A DNA stretch of 64,000 nt from Cannabis sativa (GCF_029168945.1 NC_083603.1:36615396-36679395), one strand, 5' to 3'; shown: positions 1 to 12,550, counted from the stretch's first letter. Notes: generated by a model from the letters alone, not told the origin. Program-made: numbers and translations.

Positions 1-270
1 AGACTGTAGGAGATTCCAAACAGCAAGAAGGAGAATCAACATCAAAGGAAGGAGAGAAAGAGATCCAGGTTCAGATCTTGGTGATGCTCTGCTACAGAAA
101 GGAATCAAGGGCTAGAGATCTGAACGGAAGGAGTCATTATATTCTGCTGCACCCAATGTAAGGTTTCCTAAACTTTATATGTGTTTATTTCATTGTTTTA
201 GAATTCATATTAGGGTGTTAATGAAACATACATGGTAGTAAATCTAGATCCTGGTAAAATATTTCCAACA
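1..270 (+). mobile_element. Angela-like Copia LTR, 3' end (partial)
   Basis: This is the reverse complement of the segment found at 4503-4770, 29500-29770, 39987-40250 and elsewhere. It ends at 270 with TTTCCAACA, the LTR terminus of the family that elsewhere reads TGTTGGAAAT on the plus strand. It is the only copy in plus orientation and continues left of the window. It interrupts the long LTR that follows. The family identity is inferred from the LTR start, the polypurine tract and the primer site of the fuller copy at 39987-63097. Confidence 0.75.
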
Positions 271-2400
271 TTAACCTGATAATCTTGTATTGTATCGCCT
301 AATCAGGCAAGCCTGTGCCACAGCCTAGCAACCATATGTTGCATAACTGCATCACCTAATCAGGTGAGCCTGTGCCAAAAGCCTGCACCCATATATCATA
401 TAATTGCATCACCTAATCAGGTGAGCCCGTGCCACAATCTGGCACCAATATATCGCATCGTCTAATTAGACGAGCTCGTATCTACGCCTTGTACTTATCA
501 TTTCACTGACGCCCGTACTTATGCCCAGTGCGTCGCCAGGAAAATCGCATCACCTAATCAGGTGAGCCCGTACCTACACTCGGTACTCATCATATATCAC
601 TGACGCGTGTACTTACGCCCAGTACGTCGCCAGGAAAATTGCATCATCTAATCAAGTGAGCTCGTACTTACACTCGGTAATCATTATATATCATTAATGC
701 CCGTACTTACGACCAGTACGTCGCCAGGAAAATCGCATCACGTAATTAGGTGAGCCCCTACCTACACTCAGTACTCATCATATATCACTGTTGCCCGTAC
801 TTACGCCTAATACGTCGCCAGGAAAGTTGCATCACCTAATCAAGTGAGCCCATATATCACCTGCATAATATTATCACATTGTCAATACTCAACCAATTAG
901 TATTTTCAATATATAGCAATATTAACTATATCTCAATATTAATCAATTCATAACAATACTAATTGTATTACATACAAAGTACTATGTAGTACAATATACT
1001 TTTCTTACCTTTAATCAACGTTCATACATTTCGCCCAACCCAAGTGGAGAACAATCCCTGATGATCTTGGCCCTATGTCACAACAACAGTAAACCAATAA
1101 GTGTTTATCCCAAAACACTACTAAATATTCACATAAGACAATCTAAGGTTTCCACCGAATTCTGCGGTGTAAATACACTAAAATAAAACTTATATTTTGG
1201 CTTGAAAACATACACAATATTGTAGAGCTTGTCGCAAGCTTGGAAATGGTATAGAGAATGTCCAAAACGGACAAACGAGTCAAAAGTTATGACAAAAATA
1301 CGATTTCTGATCTCTTCGAAATTTCTAAAAAGTATAAAACTCGAAAATCCCAATTTTCACAGTCACCGAAACACTACAAAAACTTATCCAAATCACTCCA
1401 AACATCACGGGGTGCATATATACCATAAATATTACCATCCTTACGTAACAAAAATAAAATCAACCCCTTAAATGAAAAACGCCATTAACGTTCGGACTAA
1501 GCTTTAAAAAGTTCCAAACTCGATTTCTAACTCAAAATTACTTCAAATTCAACATGAAAATATCGGAACTAGTCCCATGACTACCCGAGAATAATTCTAT
1601 ATTGTCAGAACCTTCATAACTATTTTAATTCACAAAACCCCTATACAAAACCAATTGTTTTTAAACTTAAAACGAAATTAAACCATACCTTAAGCTTTCC
1701 CTTTTCAAGGATTTGCTATCCTGCTACTACCGGAACTTAGATCGCTAAGTTTTGAATTGAAAATCAAAGAAAATGAATATAAAAGGAAAATGTTTTGTCG
1801 AAGGGAGAGAACGAAGGTTTTGTTCGTTCGTTCGTTCTATTACACTGATATGTTAATATATATATATATAAACAAGTTAACTTACGTTAACTTATATGTA
1901 TAAATAATATTATAATAATATATTAATAATGATAATATAATAATAATAATATATTAATAATAATAATATAATAATATTAATAAAAACTTTATTATCAATA
2001 GTTATTTATTATTTCTTAGCCACTAAGAAATCTCTATTTCTAAGGTATTTGGCCAACTTCAAGTACCCTAAAATACCCCAATATTTCTAAAATCAACTTA
2101 TCCCAATAATCTCATCAATATTTCTAACTAAAACTGTTGTGACATTTTTGGCCTCCAATCGGGTCTCCAGGGTCGCCAAACTTGAAAATATTTTTATTCC
2201 ACATATAGCTCATATTACATTCACACATGCTATATAAATCTCCTTAATTAACAAATTACCATTATTTACTCTCTTATAGAAAAATTTAAATTTGATGCTG
2301 AAATAAATTAGTAGGATCATAATCCCACTTATTACCTGATTAACTCATAATATAAATATAAACCTTTATTATTTACCATTAAACTTATTAGGATATTACA
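271..2400 (-). mobile_element. 3' LTR (partial) of a non-autonomous gypsy-like element
   Basis: This stretch is collinear with 3420-4502 plus 13557-14982, including the 94-bp minisatellite, the ACCAATAAGTGTTTATCCC block, the region around 2130-2400 and the terminus GGATATTACA. In minus orientation the LTR begins TGTAATATCC. The left part is cut by the Angela-like LTR at 1-270. No coding capacity is seen. AT-rich simple sequence lies at about 1855-2000. The chromovirus-like assignment rests on the TGTAA...TTACA ends and the Met-type primer site next to the sister LTR. Confidence 0.7.
300..870. repeat. 94-bp minisatellite inside LTR
   Basis: The GTCGCCAGG block recurs at 532, 626, 720 and 814, exactly 94 bp apart. 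Each unit holds CACCTAATCAGGTGAGCCC (itself partly palindromic), then CGGTACTCATCATATATCACTG and a second GTACTTACGCCCAGTAC block. More diverged half-units continue left to about 300. The same array occurs in the sister LTR at 3430-4275. Confidence 0.9.
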
Positions 2401-2793
2401 AATCATATCCTGCATAGCAGAATTTACTTGTTCCCAGCATTATGGCAATAAAGAATTCTCTTCCTTACTGTTTGCCTCGAGCCTAAATAGCTCGCTAATC
2501 AGAATATTCGATTGCCCTTACTGCATAACTTATCACACATTAAGTCCACATATTCTAACCATTTAGAACTCAGACGGAATTCAATATCAATATGCAAATA
2601 TCGTACACATATTCTTATCACAATCATAACTGTGCTACTTTTCCCAACATACTTTATAATAGCCAATCCAGGTAATCAAATAGCAAATAATATAAATACT
2701 TACAATACCATGAGTCGACCTGTCCTTGCAGTAAATGTACAGATTCGACTAGTCTTTAGGACCTTTAAAACCATGGTTGCTCTGATACCAAGT
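2401..2793 (-). mobile_element. Very short internal domain between the two long LTRs
   Basis: Only 393 bp separate the LTR ending at 2400 from the LTR starting at 2794, and the two LTRs share orientation. The right edge carries a Met-type primer binding site. I see no gag or pol motif in any frame; the 108-codon open frame at 2512-2838 runs into the LTR and matches nothing I recognise. The element is therefore non-autonomous, either by design or by internal deletion. Confidence 0.65.
2779..2790 (-). promoter_or_regulatory. Primer binding site, initiator Met tRNA type
   Basis: On the minus strand the sequence is TGGTATCAGAGC followed by AACCATGG, the plant initiator-Met tRNA primer site. It starts three bases beyond the LTR edge at 2794. 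This fixes the element's orientation as minus and identifies 2794-14982 as its 5' LTR. Confidence 0.85.
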
Positions 2794-3429
2794 TGTAACG
2801 CCTTAATCTATAGGGATGCCACGTGTGTAATTTTATAAACTAGTTTAATACTAATAGAATAATTAATTATTAAAAACCGTGATAATATTAAAAACTTGAC
2901 CAAAATAAAACACTAAAAACGGACATTATAACGGCATAAAAAGCGTTTTCCGGAGATCCTTGTTATAAAAAGTTTTACAAAAGCACTATATACGACAATG
3001 TCTTGAAAATATAAAATCAAAATACACAATAGATATAGCCCAAAAAAATTCCTGGTAACTCAGCACGCAAGCCGACAAGGTCAATATGTACAATGCTGGA
3101 GAAGATTGTCATCTCATGGTTGATCTAGCTTTTCTTTGCCTTTACCTGCACCACATAGCTTCCGTGAGTCACAAGGACTCAGCAAGAAAAGCAATAATAA
3201 TAATAATCATATAGTTTATTATTCGAATATTATCATTTATACACAATTAGAATCAAACCATTACGCATTGTTCATAAAATGAAATCTAGATCACTACTGG
3301 CATCTTCCATGAATAAGCATCAACATAAAGATATATGGTGATACAAAATCTTTATACCAATACTAGGAATCATATTTATTTAAAAATATAAATCATATAT
3401 ATGTTACTTCGTAAAGTAACCATCTTCAT

Positions 3430-4275
3430 TACATCACATTGCCTAATCAGGCAAGTCGATGCTTTAATCTAGCAATCCTGTATTGCATTGCCTAATTAGG
3501 GAAGTCCATGCCATAGCCTGGCACCGTATGTCGCATATTTGCATCACCTAATCATGTGAGCCCATGCCAACAACCTACACCCATCTATCATATAATTTCA
3601 TCACCTAATCAAGTGAGCCCGTGCCACAACTTGGCACCAATATATCGCATCGCCTAATCAGACGAGCTCGTACCTACGTCCGGTACTTATCATATGTCAC
3701 TTACGTCCGTATCTACACATCGCCAGGAGTAATTGCCTAATTAGACGAGCCTGTACTTATGCTCTGTACTTATCATATGTCACTAACATTTGTATCTATA
3801 CGTTGCCAGGAGGAAACCCTACAACAGTTTCATTCTATGCCATAACCTGACGATTTTCATATCACTATTGTCGTATTTACACATCGCCAGGAGTAATCGC
3901 CTAATCAGACAAGCTCATACCTATGCGCGGTACCTATCATATGTCACCGATGCCCGTATCTACACATCGCTAGGAGGAAACCCTATAACGGTTTCATTCT
4001 ATGCCATAACCTGGCAATTTTTATATCACTGACGTCGTATCTACACGTGACCAAGAGTAATCAGATCACGTAATCAGGTGAGCCCGTATCTACGCTTAGT
4101 ACTCATCATATATCACTGATGCCCGTACTTACACCCAGTACGTCGCCAGGAAAATAACATTACCTAATCAGGTGAGCCCGTACCTACGCTCGGTACTCAT
4201 CATATATCACTGACACCCGTACTTACGCCCAGTACGTCACTAGGAAAATTGCATCACCTAATCAGGTGTGCCCAT
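3430..4275. repeat. Minisatellite array in the 5' LTR
   Basis: It contains repeats of CACCTAATCAGGTGAGCCC, CGCCAGGA and GTACTTACGCCCAGTACGTC blocks, as in 300-870. Units near 4040-4260 keep the 94-bp organisation. Units at 3720-4030 contain an extra CAGGAGGAAACCCTA...TATGCCATAACCTG block, so the array here is a composite of two unit types. Confidence 0.8.
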
Positions 4276-6337
4276 GTATCACATGCATAATAACATCACA
4301 TTATTGATACTGAACCAATCAATCTTTTCATTATATAACAATATTAACTATATCTCAATATTAATCAATTCGTTGCAACACTAATTGTATTACATAAAAC
4401 GTTTTATGCAGTACCATATACTTTTCTTACCTTTAATCCAGGTTTATACATGCCGGCCAACCAAGTGGAGAACCATCCACGATAATCTCGGCCCTATGTC
4501 ACTGTTAGAATTATTTTACGAGGATCTAGATTTACTAATAAGTATGTTTCATTAACATCCTAATATGAATTTCTAAAACAATGAAATAAACACATATAAA
4601 GTTTAAGAAACCTTACATTAGGTGCAGTGGAATATAATGACTCCTTCCGTTCAGATCTCTATTCCTTGATTCCTTTCTGTAGCAGAGTATTATCAAGATC
4701 TAAACCTGGATCTCTTTCTCTCCTTCTTGTTGATTTGATTCTTCACAGTCTTCCACACTATGATTGAGATAGCACTTGATGTGTGTGGTCACTTACTCAA
4801 TCACTAATGGCTGAAAATTATTTGGTAAAGAAAGACTAAGTGTTTGGAATTGAAGAAGAAAGAAGAAGGAAGAGGCCTCATCAAAAGCTAGGTTTTTAGC
4901 TTTGGAGGCATTAGTTTAGATGAAGAGACCATAGCTATCATTTTATACTATCTTCAATAGGGGTAGGGTTGAACTATATAGATTAAAAATTAATAAAATA
5001 TTGGGCAAAAATAACTTTTTGGCCGTACACTTTAAAGGGCCAATCTCTAGTTACAATACTTTACCACTTTATTTCAACCACTTATTCTTCTTTTCAATAA
5101 TACCATATTTTCCAATTCAAACCTATAAATGCCAAAACTATTTATTTAATAATTAAAATACTTATCAATTAAAATTGTCATTTATAATATTTATTAATTA
5201 GACTACATAAAGTCTCTTAATTAACATATAAACCCTAAAACACTATTTCTTCACAATCAAGCCATAACATAGTGAGAAATTCATAAACTAGACATAGTCT
5301 AATTTTAGAATTATAATTGATTAATTAAAATCAATTAACTGAGTCTTACAATCAGTTTGTCTCAACTAGTATGGGGACCATGAGCCTATATAACCGAGCT
5401 TCCAATAAGCAGACCTAGAATTTACAAAGTAAATTCACTAACTTATTAATTCATTGTTGCATCCACCATAGAACTTGGAATTGCACTCTCTGTTACATTG
5501 AATGCTCTATATGTTCCACGATATAGATACGCTATTAATTATCCATTGTTATAATCCTAATAATCAATGATCCTCTATAGATGATCTACATTGCATAGGG
5601 ATAAAATTATCTTTACACCCTTTCAATGTATTTTTTCCTTAAAACACTTGGCCACCTATAAATGATATTTTAGTGAATTAATATAATCACTAAAATGAGA
5701 TCTCAATCATTTATCTCTATTAAGCAAGCTCGAAGGAAATCATCGTTTCACTTCTAAATACCTGTAGAAGCTATAGATTCCATATCTATGATTAGCGCTC
5801 CCACTCAATTGCACTACCATGTTCCCAAAATGTACGTATCACCCTAACCAAAAAGTAGGCTTAACTAAAAAATCAAAGAACATGTATAATACTCTTGAGA
5901 TCAAACCTAACCATGTCAAGATTAAGATGATTTGATCTAGGATCAACTAGGTGATATTGAATTGAATAGATATTACGGTAAATTTATCATATCTAATCAA
6001 AGTTCAATATCGGTCCCTTCCAATGTATACTCCATACATCTGATACTGGTAAACTTTGCCAATGCCCTGGAAAGGACATAACACTTATCCAAGGTGTAAG
6101 TATACATATCACTGATTATCATGCCAGTCTAAATCCAGTGAACTGACAAATGAGGGAATTAAACTTTCCGACATATAAACATTATGCTGACAATACTATA
6201 ATCATGAACAAATACATATGTTATGGACTTAATAGAATTTATACATTAAATATAATCATGAAATAAATCATGTGAACCATGCAACATAAAATGTGATTTC
6301 TGATCTTTATTAACTAGTAAATTTGATTATATTAAAA

Positions 6338-6643
6338 ACTTAAAAAATAGAGATAGTAGGTTTTTGTAAAATGCAGCTCAATGAGCCTCTGCAACTTCAA
6401 TTCATTATATAGATATTACAAGAACATTCTAGACTGATTACACCTCATCATTGGCCGTACAGAAGCACCTTTAGCAATAACAAAAATATACTCTGAATCC
6501 TAACAGAAAGGAGAGAGGGAGAGAGGGAATCTTTTCCCAATGATTACATGTGAAAGAAGACAAAATAACAACAAGCAGAGTGTACAATTAAATGGTAACT
6601 AGTAATCAATTGTAACCAGCAATAATATTGTCATTTTCTAACA
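6338..6643 (-). repeat. Copia 3' LTR
   Basis: It is nearly identical over 306 bp to 13216-13521. The plus-strand right edge ends TTTTCTAACA (TGTTAGAAAA on the minus strand). The polypurine tract lies just outside at 6644-6657. A GAGAGGGAGAGAGGGA tract lies in the middle. The last few codons of the RNase H frame run into this LTR. Confidence 0.9.
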
Positions 6644-7101
6644 CCTCCTCTCAAACTAAGTGGGGTGCAAACCTCACTTAGTTTGTCAACCAGAAAATGA
6701 AACCTTGAGCTTGAAAGACTTTTGGTAAGGCAATCTGCAATTTGATCGTGTGAGGGTACATATCTGATGTCCAAGGTTTTCGCTAAAACTTTGTCTCTTA
6801 CAAAGTGAATGTCCAGTTCTATATGCTTTGTTCGAGCATGATAGACTGGATTTGAAGCAAGTGCATTGGCTCCCATGTTATCGCACCAAGCTATAGGAGT
6901 GTCTTTGAGAGGGAACTGTTGTTCTTCGAGAAGAGATTGAATCCATGTCAACTCGGCCGAGACCTGGGCAAGGGCCCTATACTCTGATTCAGAGCTTGAA
7001 CGAGACACAACAGCTTGTTTCTTGGATGACCATGACACTAAAGTATCCCCAAAATACACACAATAACCTGCCACAGACTTTCTGTCATCAGGGCAACAGG
7101 C
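6631..7101 (-). pseudogene. Copia RNase H, C-terminal part of pol
   Basis: The frame continues directly from the reverse transcriptase after one in-frame TAG (7102-7104), which sits where Copia proteins usually have a tryptophan after the DAD motif. Visible RNase H features are the SSSESEYRAL stretch with its catalytic Glu, the WCDN motif, and the NPVYHARTKHIELDIHFVR segment typical of Copia RNase H. It would degrade the RNA strand during reverse transcription. It ends in the 3' LTR. The upstream stop makes normal expression unlikely. Confidence 0.9.
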
Positions 7102-8265
7102 CTAATCAGCATCGGAAAGACCAGTTAAAGTCATCCTCTCACTATACTTGATGTGAAAACCATGATTTAGAGTACCCTTTAGGTATCTAAGAATTCTTTT
7201 GGCGGCAGACCAATGACAATCTGTAGGAGCTTTCAAGAATTGACTCAACTTGTTAACAGCAAAGCTGAGATCAGGTCTTGTATGAGTCAAGTATTGAAAA
7301 CCACCAATTAAACTCCTATACTCTGTCGGGTTTTGGAGAAAATTTCCATCTGTAATGGACAAGGTTTTACCAAGAGACATAGGAGTAGGACATGGCTTCA
7401 AGTGTATCATGTTAATCTTCTTTAGTAACTCTGTTATGTACTTGGCTTGAGATAGAGACATCCCTGTGTCATCCCTGTATACTTCAATGCCAAGGAAATA
7501 ATTAAGTGATCCCAGATCCTTCAAGGCAAAAGCCATATTCAATTTGTTGATGAACTGCTGCAATTTTTCTAAGTTATTACCAGTGATGATTATATCATCT
7601 ATGTAGATAAGCACAAGCAAAACTTCACTCACTGTCTTGTAGAAAAACAATGATGAATCAGCCTTAGAGTTAACAAAATTCCAACTTAGCAGTGTCTGTT
7701 TTAGCTTATCGAACCAAGCTCTCGGTGCCTGTCTCAGCCCGTATAAACTCTTAGTCAGTTTACGCACATAATCAGGATGAACTTTGTCTTCGAAACCAGG
7801 TGGCTGGTTCATGTAAACATCCTCATTCAGAGTGCCATTCAAGAACGCGTTGTTTATATCGAGTTGCCTAACCTCCCAAGATTTTGCTACAGCAATGGTG
7901 AGCACAATTAGAATGGTGCAAGCCTTCACAACTGGACTAAACGTTTCACCATAGTCGACACCAGGCCTTTGATTAAAGCCTTTTGCGACTAACCTCGCTT
8001 TAAATCTCTGAAAACTGCCATCAGCATTCAATTTTACTCTATAAACCCATTTGTTATCAACAATATACACACCAGGCAGCCTTGGAACTAATATCCAAGT
8101 TTTGTTCTTCAGCAGTGCTTTGTTTTCAGCACTCATGGCACCATTGCATCCTTCGTGTTTTAAGGCTTCCTTGAGAGAGATGGGTTCAGCATAATAGTCA
8201 CTGAACTGAGCTTTACTCAAGTAAGTTTTGGGCTTAAAAATCCCAGCTTTCGCTCTTGTTATCAT
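7102..8265 (-). CDS. pol: Copia reverse transcriptase (RVT_2), open segment of pol
   Basis: A 387-codon open frame covers most of the Copia reverse transcriptase. It includes KWVYRVK near residue 74, LVAKGFNQ near 92, the first catalytic Asp in LDINNAFLNG (136), the YGLRQAPRAW block and the YIDDIIITG active site (221-229). It ends near the connection to RNase H (LKGTLNHGF, then LSDAD). The enzyme would copy element RNA to cDNA in virus-like particles. The frame upstream (about 8270-8680) is broken and the downstream RNase H is separated by a TAG codon. This is the best preserved part of the element. Confidence 0.92.
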   Translation of the reverse strand: MITRAKAGIFKPKTYLSKAQFSDYYAEPISLKEALKHEGCNGAMSAENKALLKNKTWILVPRLPGVYIVDNKWVYRVKLNADGSFQRFKARLVAKGFNQRPGVDYGETFSPVVKACTILIVLTIAVAKSWEVRQLDINNAFLNGTLNEDVYMNQPPGFEDKVHPDYVRKLTKSLYGLRQAPRAWFDKLKQTLLSWNFVNSKADSSLFFYKTVSEVLLVLIYIDDIIITGNNLEKLQQFINKLNMAFALKDLGSLNYFLGIEVYRDDTGMSLSQAKYITELLKKINMIHLKPCPTPMSLGKTLSITDGNFLQNPTEYRSLIGGFQYLTHTRPDLSFAVNKLSQFLKAPTDCHWSAAKRILRYLKGTLNHGFHIKYSERMTLTGLSDAD

Positions 8266-8680
8266 CGGATGAGTTGGAATAATTTTAGTTGACTGTTGGC
8301 TGCAGGTGCTGCACTAGACCGAGCTTCAGTGGCTTGAGCATTAACTGCAAACGGTTCTTCATATGGTTCAATAACAGCATTTATTTCACCTTGATCAAAG
8401 TTGTGTTCAGAATCCTGATCTGTAGAAGAAGTTACATACTGAGATGATGCTCCAGGTTCTTTTAAATCGGGATCTTTATCAGTTTGAGGGCTGATGTTTT
8501 GCTGCGGCTGATCATGAGAAAAATTAGATGAGGCATTTATGAATGTTGACCATGGGGGAATTTGGACACTAAAACTTTGTTTTGCTCAGTGTTTAGAAAA
8601 CAAATTTCGAAGGGAAACTCAGCTTCATTAAAAATTACATTCCTAGAAATGTATATTCTTCATGTGCTACTCAAGCATTT

Positions 8681-9743
8681 CTAACCCTTAAAACTTTCAC
8701 TATAGCCCAAATTGACACACTTGGTTGAATGATACTGGAATTTGTGGGATTGGTAGGCTCTATGACAAGGATAGCAAGCTACATCAAATGTTTTTAAAAA
8801 TTTATAGTCTTGTTTTCTTTTCTGCAACATTTCGAATGGTGAAGTGTTATTTAACACAGGTGTGGGCATTTTATTTATCAAATAAACTGCTTTCATGAAA
8901 GCATCACACCAATATTTAAGTGGCATGCTTGCTTGAGCAAGTAAAGTTAATTTTCACAATATGTCTGTGTTTCCTCTCAACTCTACCATTCTGAGCTAAG
9001 GTGTGGGGACAAGAGTGAGTAAAATCAATGCCATTTTCAATAACAAGATTGGAAAAGGCTTGATACTCTCCTCCCCAATCAGTTTGCAACCTTTTAATTT
9101 TTCTACCACACTAATTTTCAGCAAATTTTTTAAACTGAACAAATGCAGAGAGAGCCTCGGCTTTAGTTTTTAGAGGATATAACCAGGTGTGTCTGCTATA
9201 ATCATCTACAAAAGAGATGTAAAACCTGAAGTGTGTGTTTGACATGATTGGGGCAGGACCCCAGATGTCAGTGTGAATTAAATATAAAGGGTGAGAGGCT
9301 TTTTCAAGATTTTGCTTAAATGGTAGAGTGTGTGATTTTCCATATTGACATGCTTCACAAAAATGACACTCTTCATTACTAATATTCTTTAGATTCAATT
9401 GTTTTAGTACATGACTCAACACAAGATTTGATGGATGGCCTAGTCTCCTATGCCATATATCGTTGATTGAATTGGAAATAGACACATTCTCAGTTGTAGG
9501 CTGAGTTACACTTTGATTGACAGATGAAAAACCAGAAAAACAACTAAACTTAGCAGGCTTAGTATTGTAGCAGACAGAGGCATTGTAGTTATTTTTATTG
9601 GTAGGCTTGACACACGCGGGTTCAAACTGATAAAGCCCTTCCTTAAGAGTCCCTTGAAGCACCTTCCTCTTTGTTACTTTGTCCTTCACACAACAATGAT
9701 CAGATGAGAATTCAACAATAACATTGTTATCATTAGTTAATCT
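8681..9743 (-). pseudogene. Copia pre-integrase zinc finger and integrase, broken
   Basis: From 9743 down the frame reads a spacer, then WHRRLGHPS and CHFCEAC (the HHCC zinc finger of GAG-pre-integrase), HTDIWGPAP with the first catalytic Asp, and VDDYSRHTW. A TAG at about 9109-9111 interrupts it. The next part holds LQTDWGGEYQ (second Asp) and NGRVERKHRH (Glu). A frameshift near 8950 then moves to the frame at 8681-8926 (PLKYWCDAF...). Integrase would insert the cDNA. With at least one stop and one frameshift this copy cannot produce an intact enzyme. Confidence 0.85.
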
Positions 9744-10459
9744 TCAAATGCTGACATGGTTTTTCGTAATTTCTGGAGCATGTAAAATCTCTTGCAAAAC
9801 CAGAACATTACTGTCTTTAGTAGATAAAGTACCTAAACCAACATGCTTAATTGGCAACTGATTTCCATTACCAACAGTGAGAAGATCCTTACCATTATAC
9901 TTGGTTTTCTGGTTCAGATTGTTCACATCAGAAGTGATGTGATTGCTAGCCCCACTATCGGCATACCAAGCACCATCTTCAAGCATTTCTAGTGTAGCAA
10001 TGAATGCAGCAACATTTTGACTTGTTTTGTTTCCATCAGCATTGTTTCCAGCAGGTGCAGAACCCATGTAAGATTTATCATAGCGATTGTAACAGTGGCC
10101 AGCCGAATGTCCATATTTCCCACACACTTGGCAAGTGGGTTTAGGACCATTCGATCTGCCGCCTCTTCCTCTACCACCACCAGATCTACCTCGATTTCCT
10201 CCATTGTAGCCTGCTCTGCCTCTGTTACTGGTTTGGTTGGGACTGTATTGACCACTCGAACCACTCTTGTTAGCAAGATTAGCAGTAGGGGAAGAGTTGT
10301 TGGAAGACTTACTGTTTCCAAAGAGAGTTCTCAGCCTATGGAGTTTGCTATCAAAACTCAGTAGTATTTCTTGAAGTGTTTGCCAGGTTGTTTTATCCCT
10401 TGCTTCAACTTGCAAAACAATAGGTAGATACTCGATATCTAACCCAAATAACACATTAG
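9744..10459 (-). pseudogene. Copia gag C-terminal half plus protease
   Basis: This is the downstream half of a gag split by the CACTA element. The frame is kept across the split when one TAG target copy is counted. It carries a Gly/Arg-rich stretch, the zinc knuckle CQVCGKYGHSAGHC, and the aspartic protease motif WYADSGASNHIT with its catalytic Asp. An in-frame TGA at 9744-9746 ends it, after which the same frame continues into integrase. A gag-like protein would package element RNA and the protease would cleave the polyprotein. Confidence 0.88.
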
Positions 10460-10479
10460 CACTACTACAAATATGGCTT

Positions 10480-10690
10480 TTCCCAACAGTTTATAACTGT
10501 CTTTTACACAATTTCCCATCGGTTCCTAAAACCGTTGGCTATGTGGGTGTCATAAAAATGCAGAACTTTAAAAGACAGTTTATAACTGTTGGGAAAAGTC
10601 ACTTTAAATGATGGTTTATAACTGTTGGGAAAAATCACTTTAAATGACAGTTTATAACTGTTGGGAAAATTCACTTTAAATGACTATTTA
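10480..10690. repeat. CACTA subterminal repeats, left end
   Basis: Four or more copies of a motif close to CAGTTTATAACTGTTGGGAA alternate with ATCACTTTAAATGA blocks. The core CAGTTTATAACTG is an inverted repeat (CAGTT/AACTG). Related copies are found at the other end. In this superfamily such repeats are transposase binding sites. Confidence 0.85.
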
Positions 10691-11531
10691 TAATTATTGA
10701 CAAAAATATTATTTCAATTAAATTAAATTACTTTTTGACGTATATTTTTAAATATTAAATATATATAATTATTTTAATTTTCATAAAAAATAGTAATTAA
10801 AATAAATATATATATTTTCAAATTTAAATATAATAATTCATTAAAAATAATACCAAATCAGACATTATTACACTTGATGAAAAAAATTATATTTCAGAAT
10901 ATCCATAAGATACAATTCAAAAAAAATATACAAACTCAAAATAAATAATAAATATAAATATTACAATTTAATCTAAACAAAAATTATGTATACTAAAAAT
11001 AAAAATCACAAAGAACGAAGACCAAGACAGCGTCGTGTTGTCTCTTGTGAAGTGTTGATCATGAGCTTTGTTTCAATGGATAATGAAACACCTAAAAAAA
11101 GGCAAAAAAAAAAAACCTTTACATTAACCACTTTAAACCAAAAAAGCTTGGTAATCTCTTTGAATGTTCTAATCGAATGAGCCAATTGAAATTCTAAATT
11201 TTAATAACATTTACAGAAATTTAAAACCACTAAATAGACTCTTTTACATTGGTGTGTGTGGAAAATGAAAGAAAAAATAATGAGAAGTAGAAAAAGAATT
11301 TACCTGATGGTGATGGTGAAAAGTGAAAGGAGGAAACGAATAAGATAAACAAAGGGGAGCACATAGGCAATGGAGGAAGAGGCACATGCTATGGTCGTAT
11401 ATGGGCTTTAGGCCCATGATCAAAAAACTTTGTATTGATGGACCTGGTTGATGAACTTGTGTGCCCCAAAGACGACGACTCAACTAGAGACGTCGAGATC
11501 CATGGATTTCATTGCCGGAGACTCGTCCGAG

Positions 11532-11536
<5 letters not shown>

Positions 11537-11585
<49 letters not shown>
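11537..11585. repeat. (GA)n microsatellite
   Basis: An uninterrupted GA run of about 49 bp lies in the CACTA interior. It gives rise to artefactual Arg-Glu repeat open frames on the plus strand. Confidence 0.95.
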
Positions 11586-11593
<8 letters not shown>

Positions 11594-12211
11594 CCTGGCG
11601 ATAACCCCGAACCAATCCTCACCGTGCAAAGCTCGTCGCCATCCCCTCCACCTTCTCCTGCGACCGAGATAGAAACTTTGAGACTTAGCTTTGTTAAGAG
11701 AGAGGGAAGAAAGTAATGTGCGGCAAAATATGTTAGGGTTAGTGCGGCGACTGAGAGAAAAGTGTGTTAGGGTTAGTTTTTTAGTTCTTTTTTGTTTAAT
11801 AAAAATAAAAAAAATATATATATATTATAAGATTAAAAATCTGATGTATAACTAAGATATTAACTTATATACACAACTCTTTAAATTTAGAACTTACACG
11901 TCTCGAGTATTTTTTTAAAAAAAGTTATGTAAAAAATATTTTCTAGATTTTTCTTTTTAAATTTAACAAAATAAATAAAACAAATTGTATATATAACCTC
12001 CAACTTTTTTTTTTAAAAAAGAAAACTCTATAAAATATTTTTCCAGTCTAATAAAATAATTTATTATTTTCAATTTAGTTTTTCACATTAAGATTATACT
12101 TTTATATATATACTCTATTTAATTTTATCTTTAATTAATTATTTTATTATTTATTTATTTAAAATAAATTTAAAATCTGATAGTAAATAACATGTTAAAA
12201 AGAATTTTTTG

Positions 12212-12550
12212 CAACAGTTTATAACTGTTGGGAATACTAAGTATAGCCAACAGTTTATGACTGTTGGGAATACTAAGTATAACCAACGGCTTATAACTGT
12301 TGGGAATGCTATGTATTCCCCACAGTTATAAACTATTGGGAATACTAAGTATTCCCCACAGTTATAAACTGTTGCCATTCTTTGTTAGCTTTTAAAAAAT
12401 TCTATTTAGCATTGCCCACGGTTCTCCACTGTTGCCATTGGTTTTTCCCAATGGTTTCTTTGCTTCGTTTCTAAACTGTTGGGAAAAACTTCCACTTACT
12501 TTTTCCAACGGTTTTTATATTTGACCCTCTTATTAACCGTTGGGAAAAGC
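12212..12550. repeat. CACTA subterminal repeats, right end
   Basis: About eight direct and inverted copies of the AACAGTTTATAACTGTTGGGAA-type motif occur, some diverged (AACGGCTTATAACTG, CCACAGTTATAAACT). Blocks of CCAACGGTTTTTATA type follow near the terminus. The arrangement mirrors the left end. Confidence 0.85.

Noticed and set aside
2779..2790. tRNA gene at Met-type sequences (also 13204, 32978, 61188)
   Set aside because: Only the 12-18 nt complementary to the tRNA 3' end are present, next to LTR edges; no cloverleaf.
300..4275. CRISPR-like array of palindromic units
   Set aside because: The spacers are not unique; the whole 94-bp unit repeats. The array lies in a plant LTR and has no cas genes.
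11435..11716. Coding frames with long Arg-Glu repeats
   Set aside because: They are produced by the (GA)n microsatellite and overlap in two frames.
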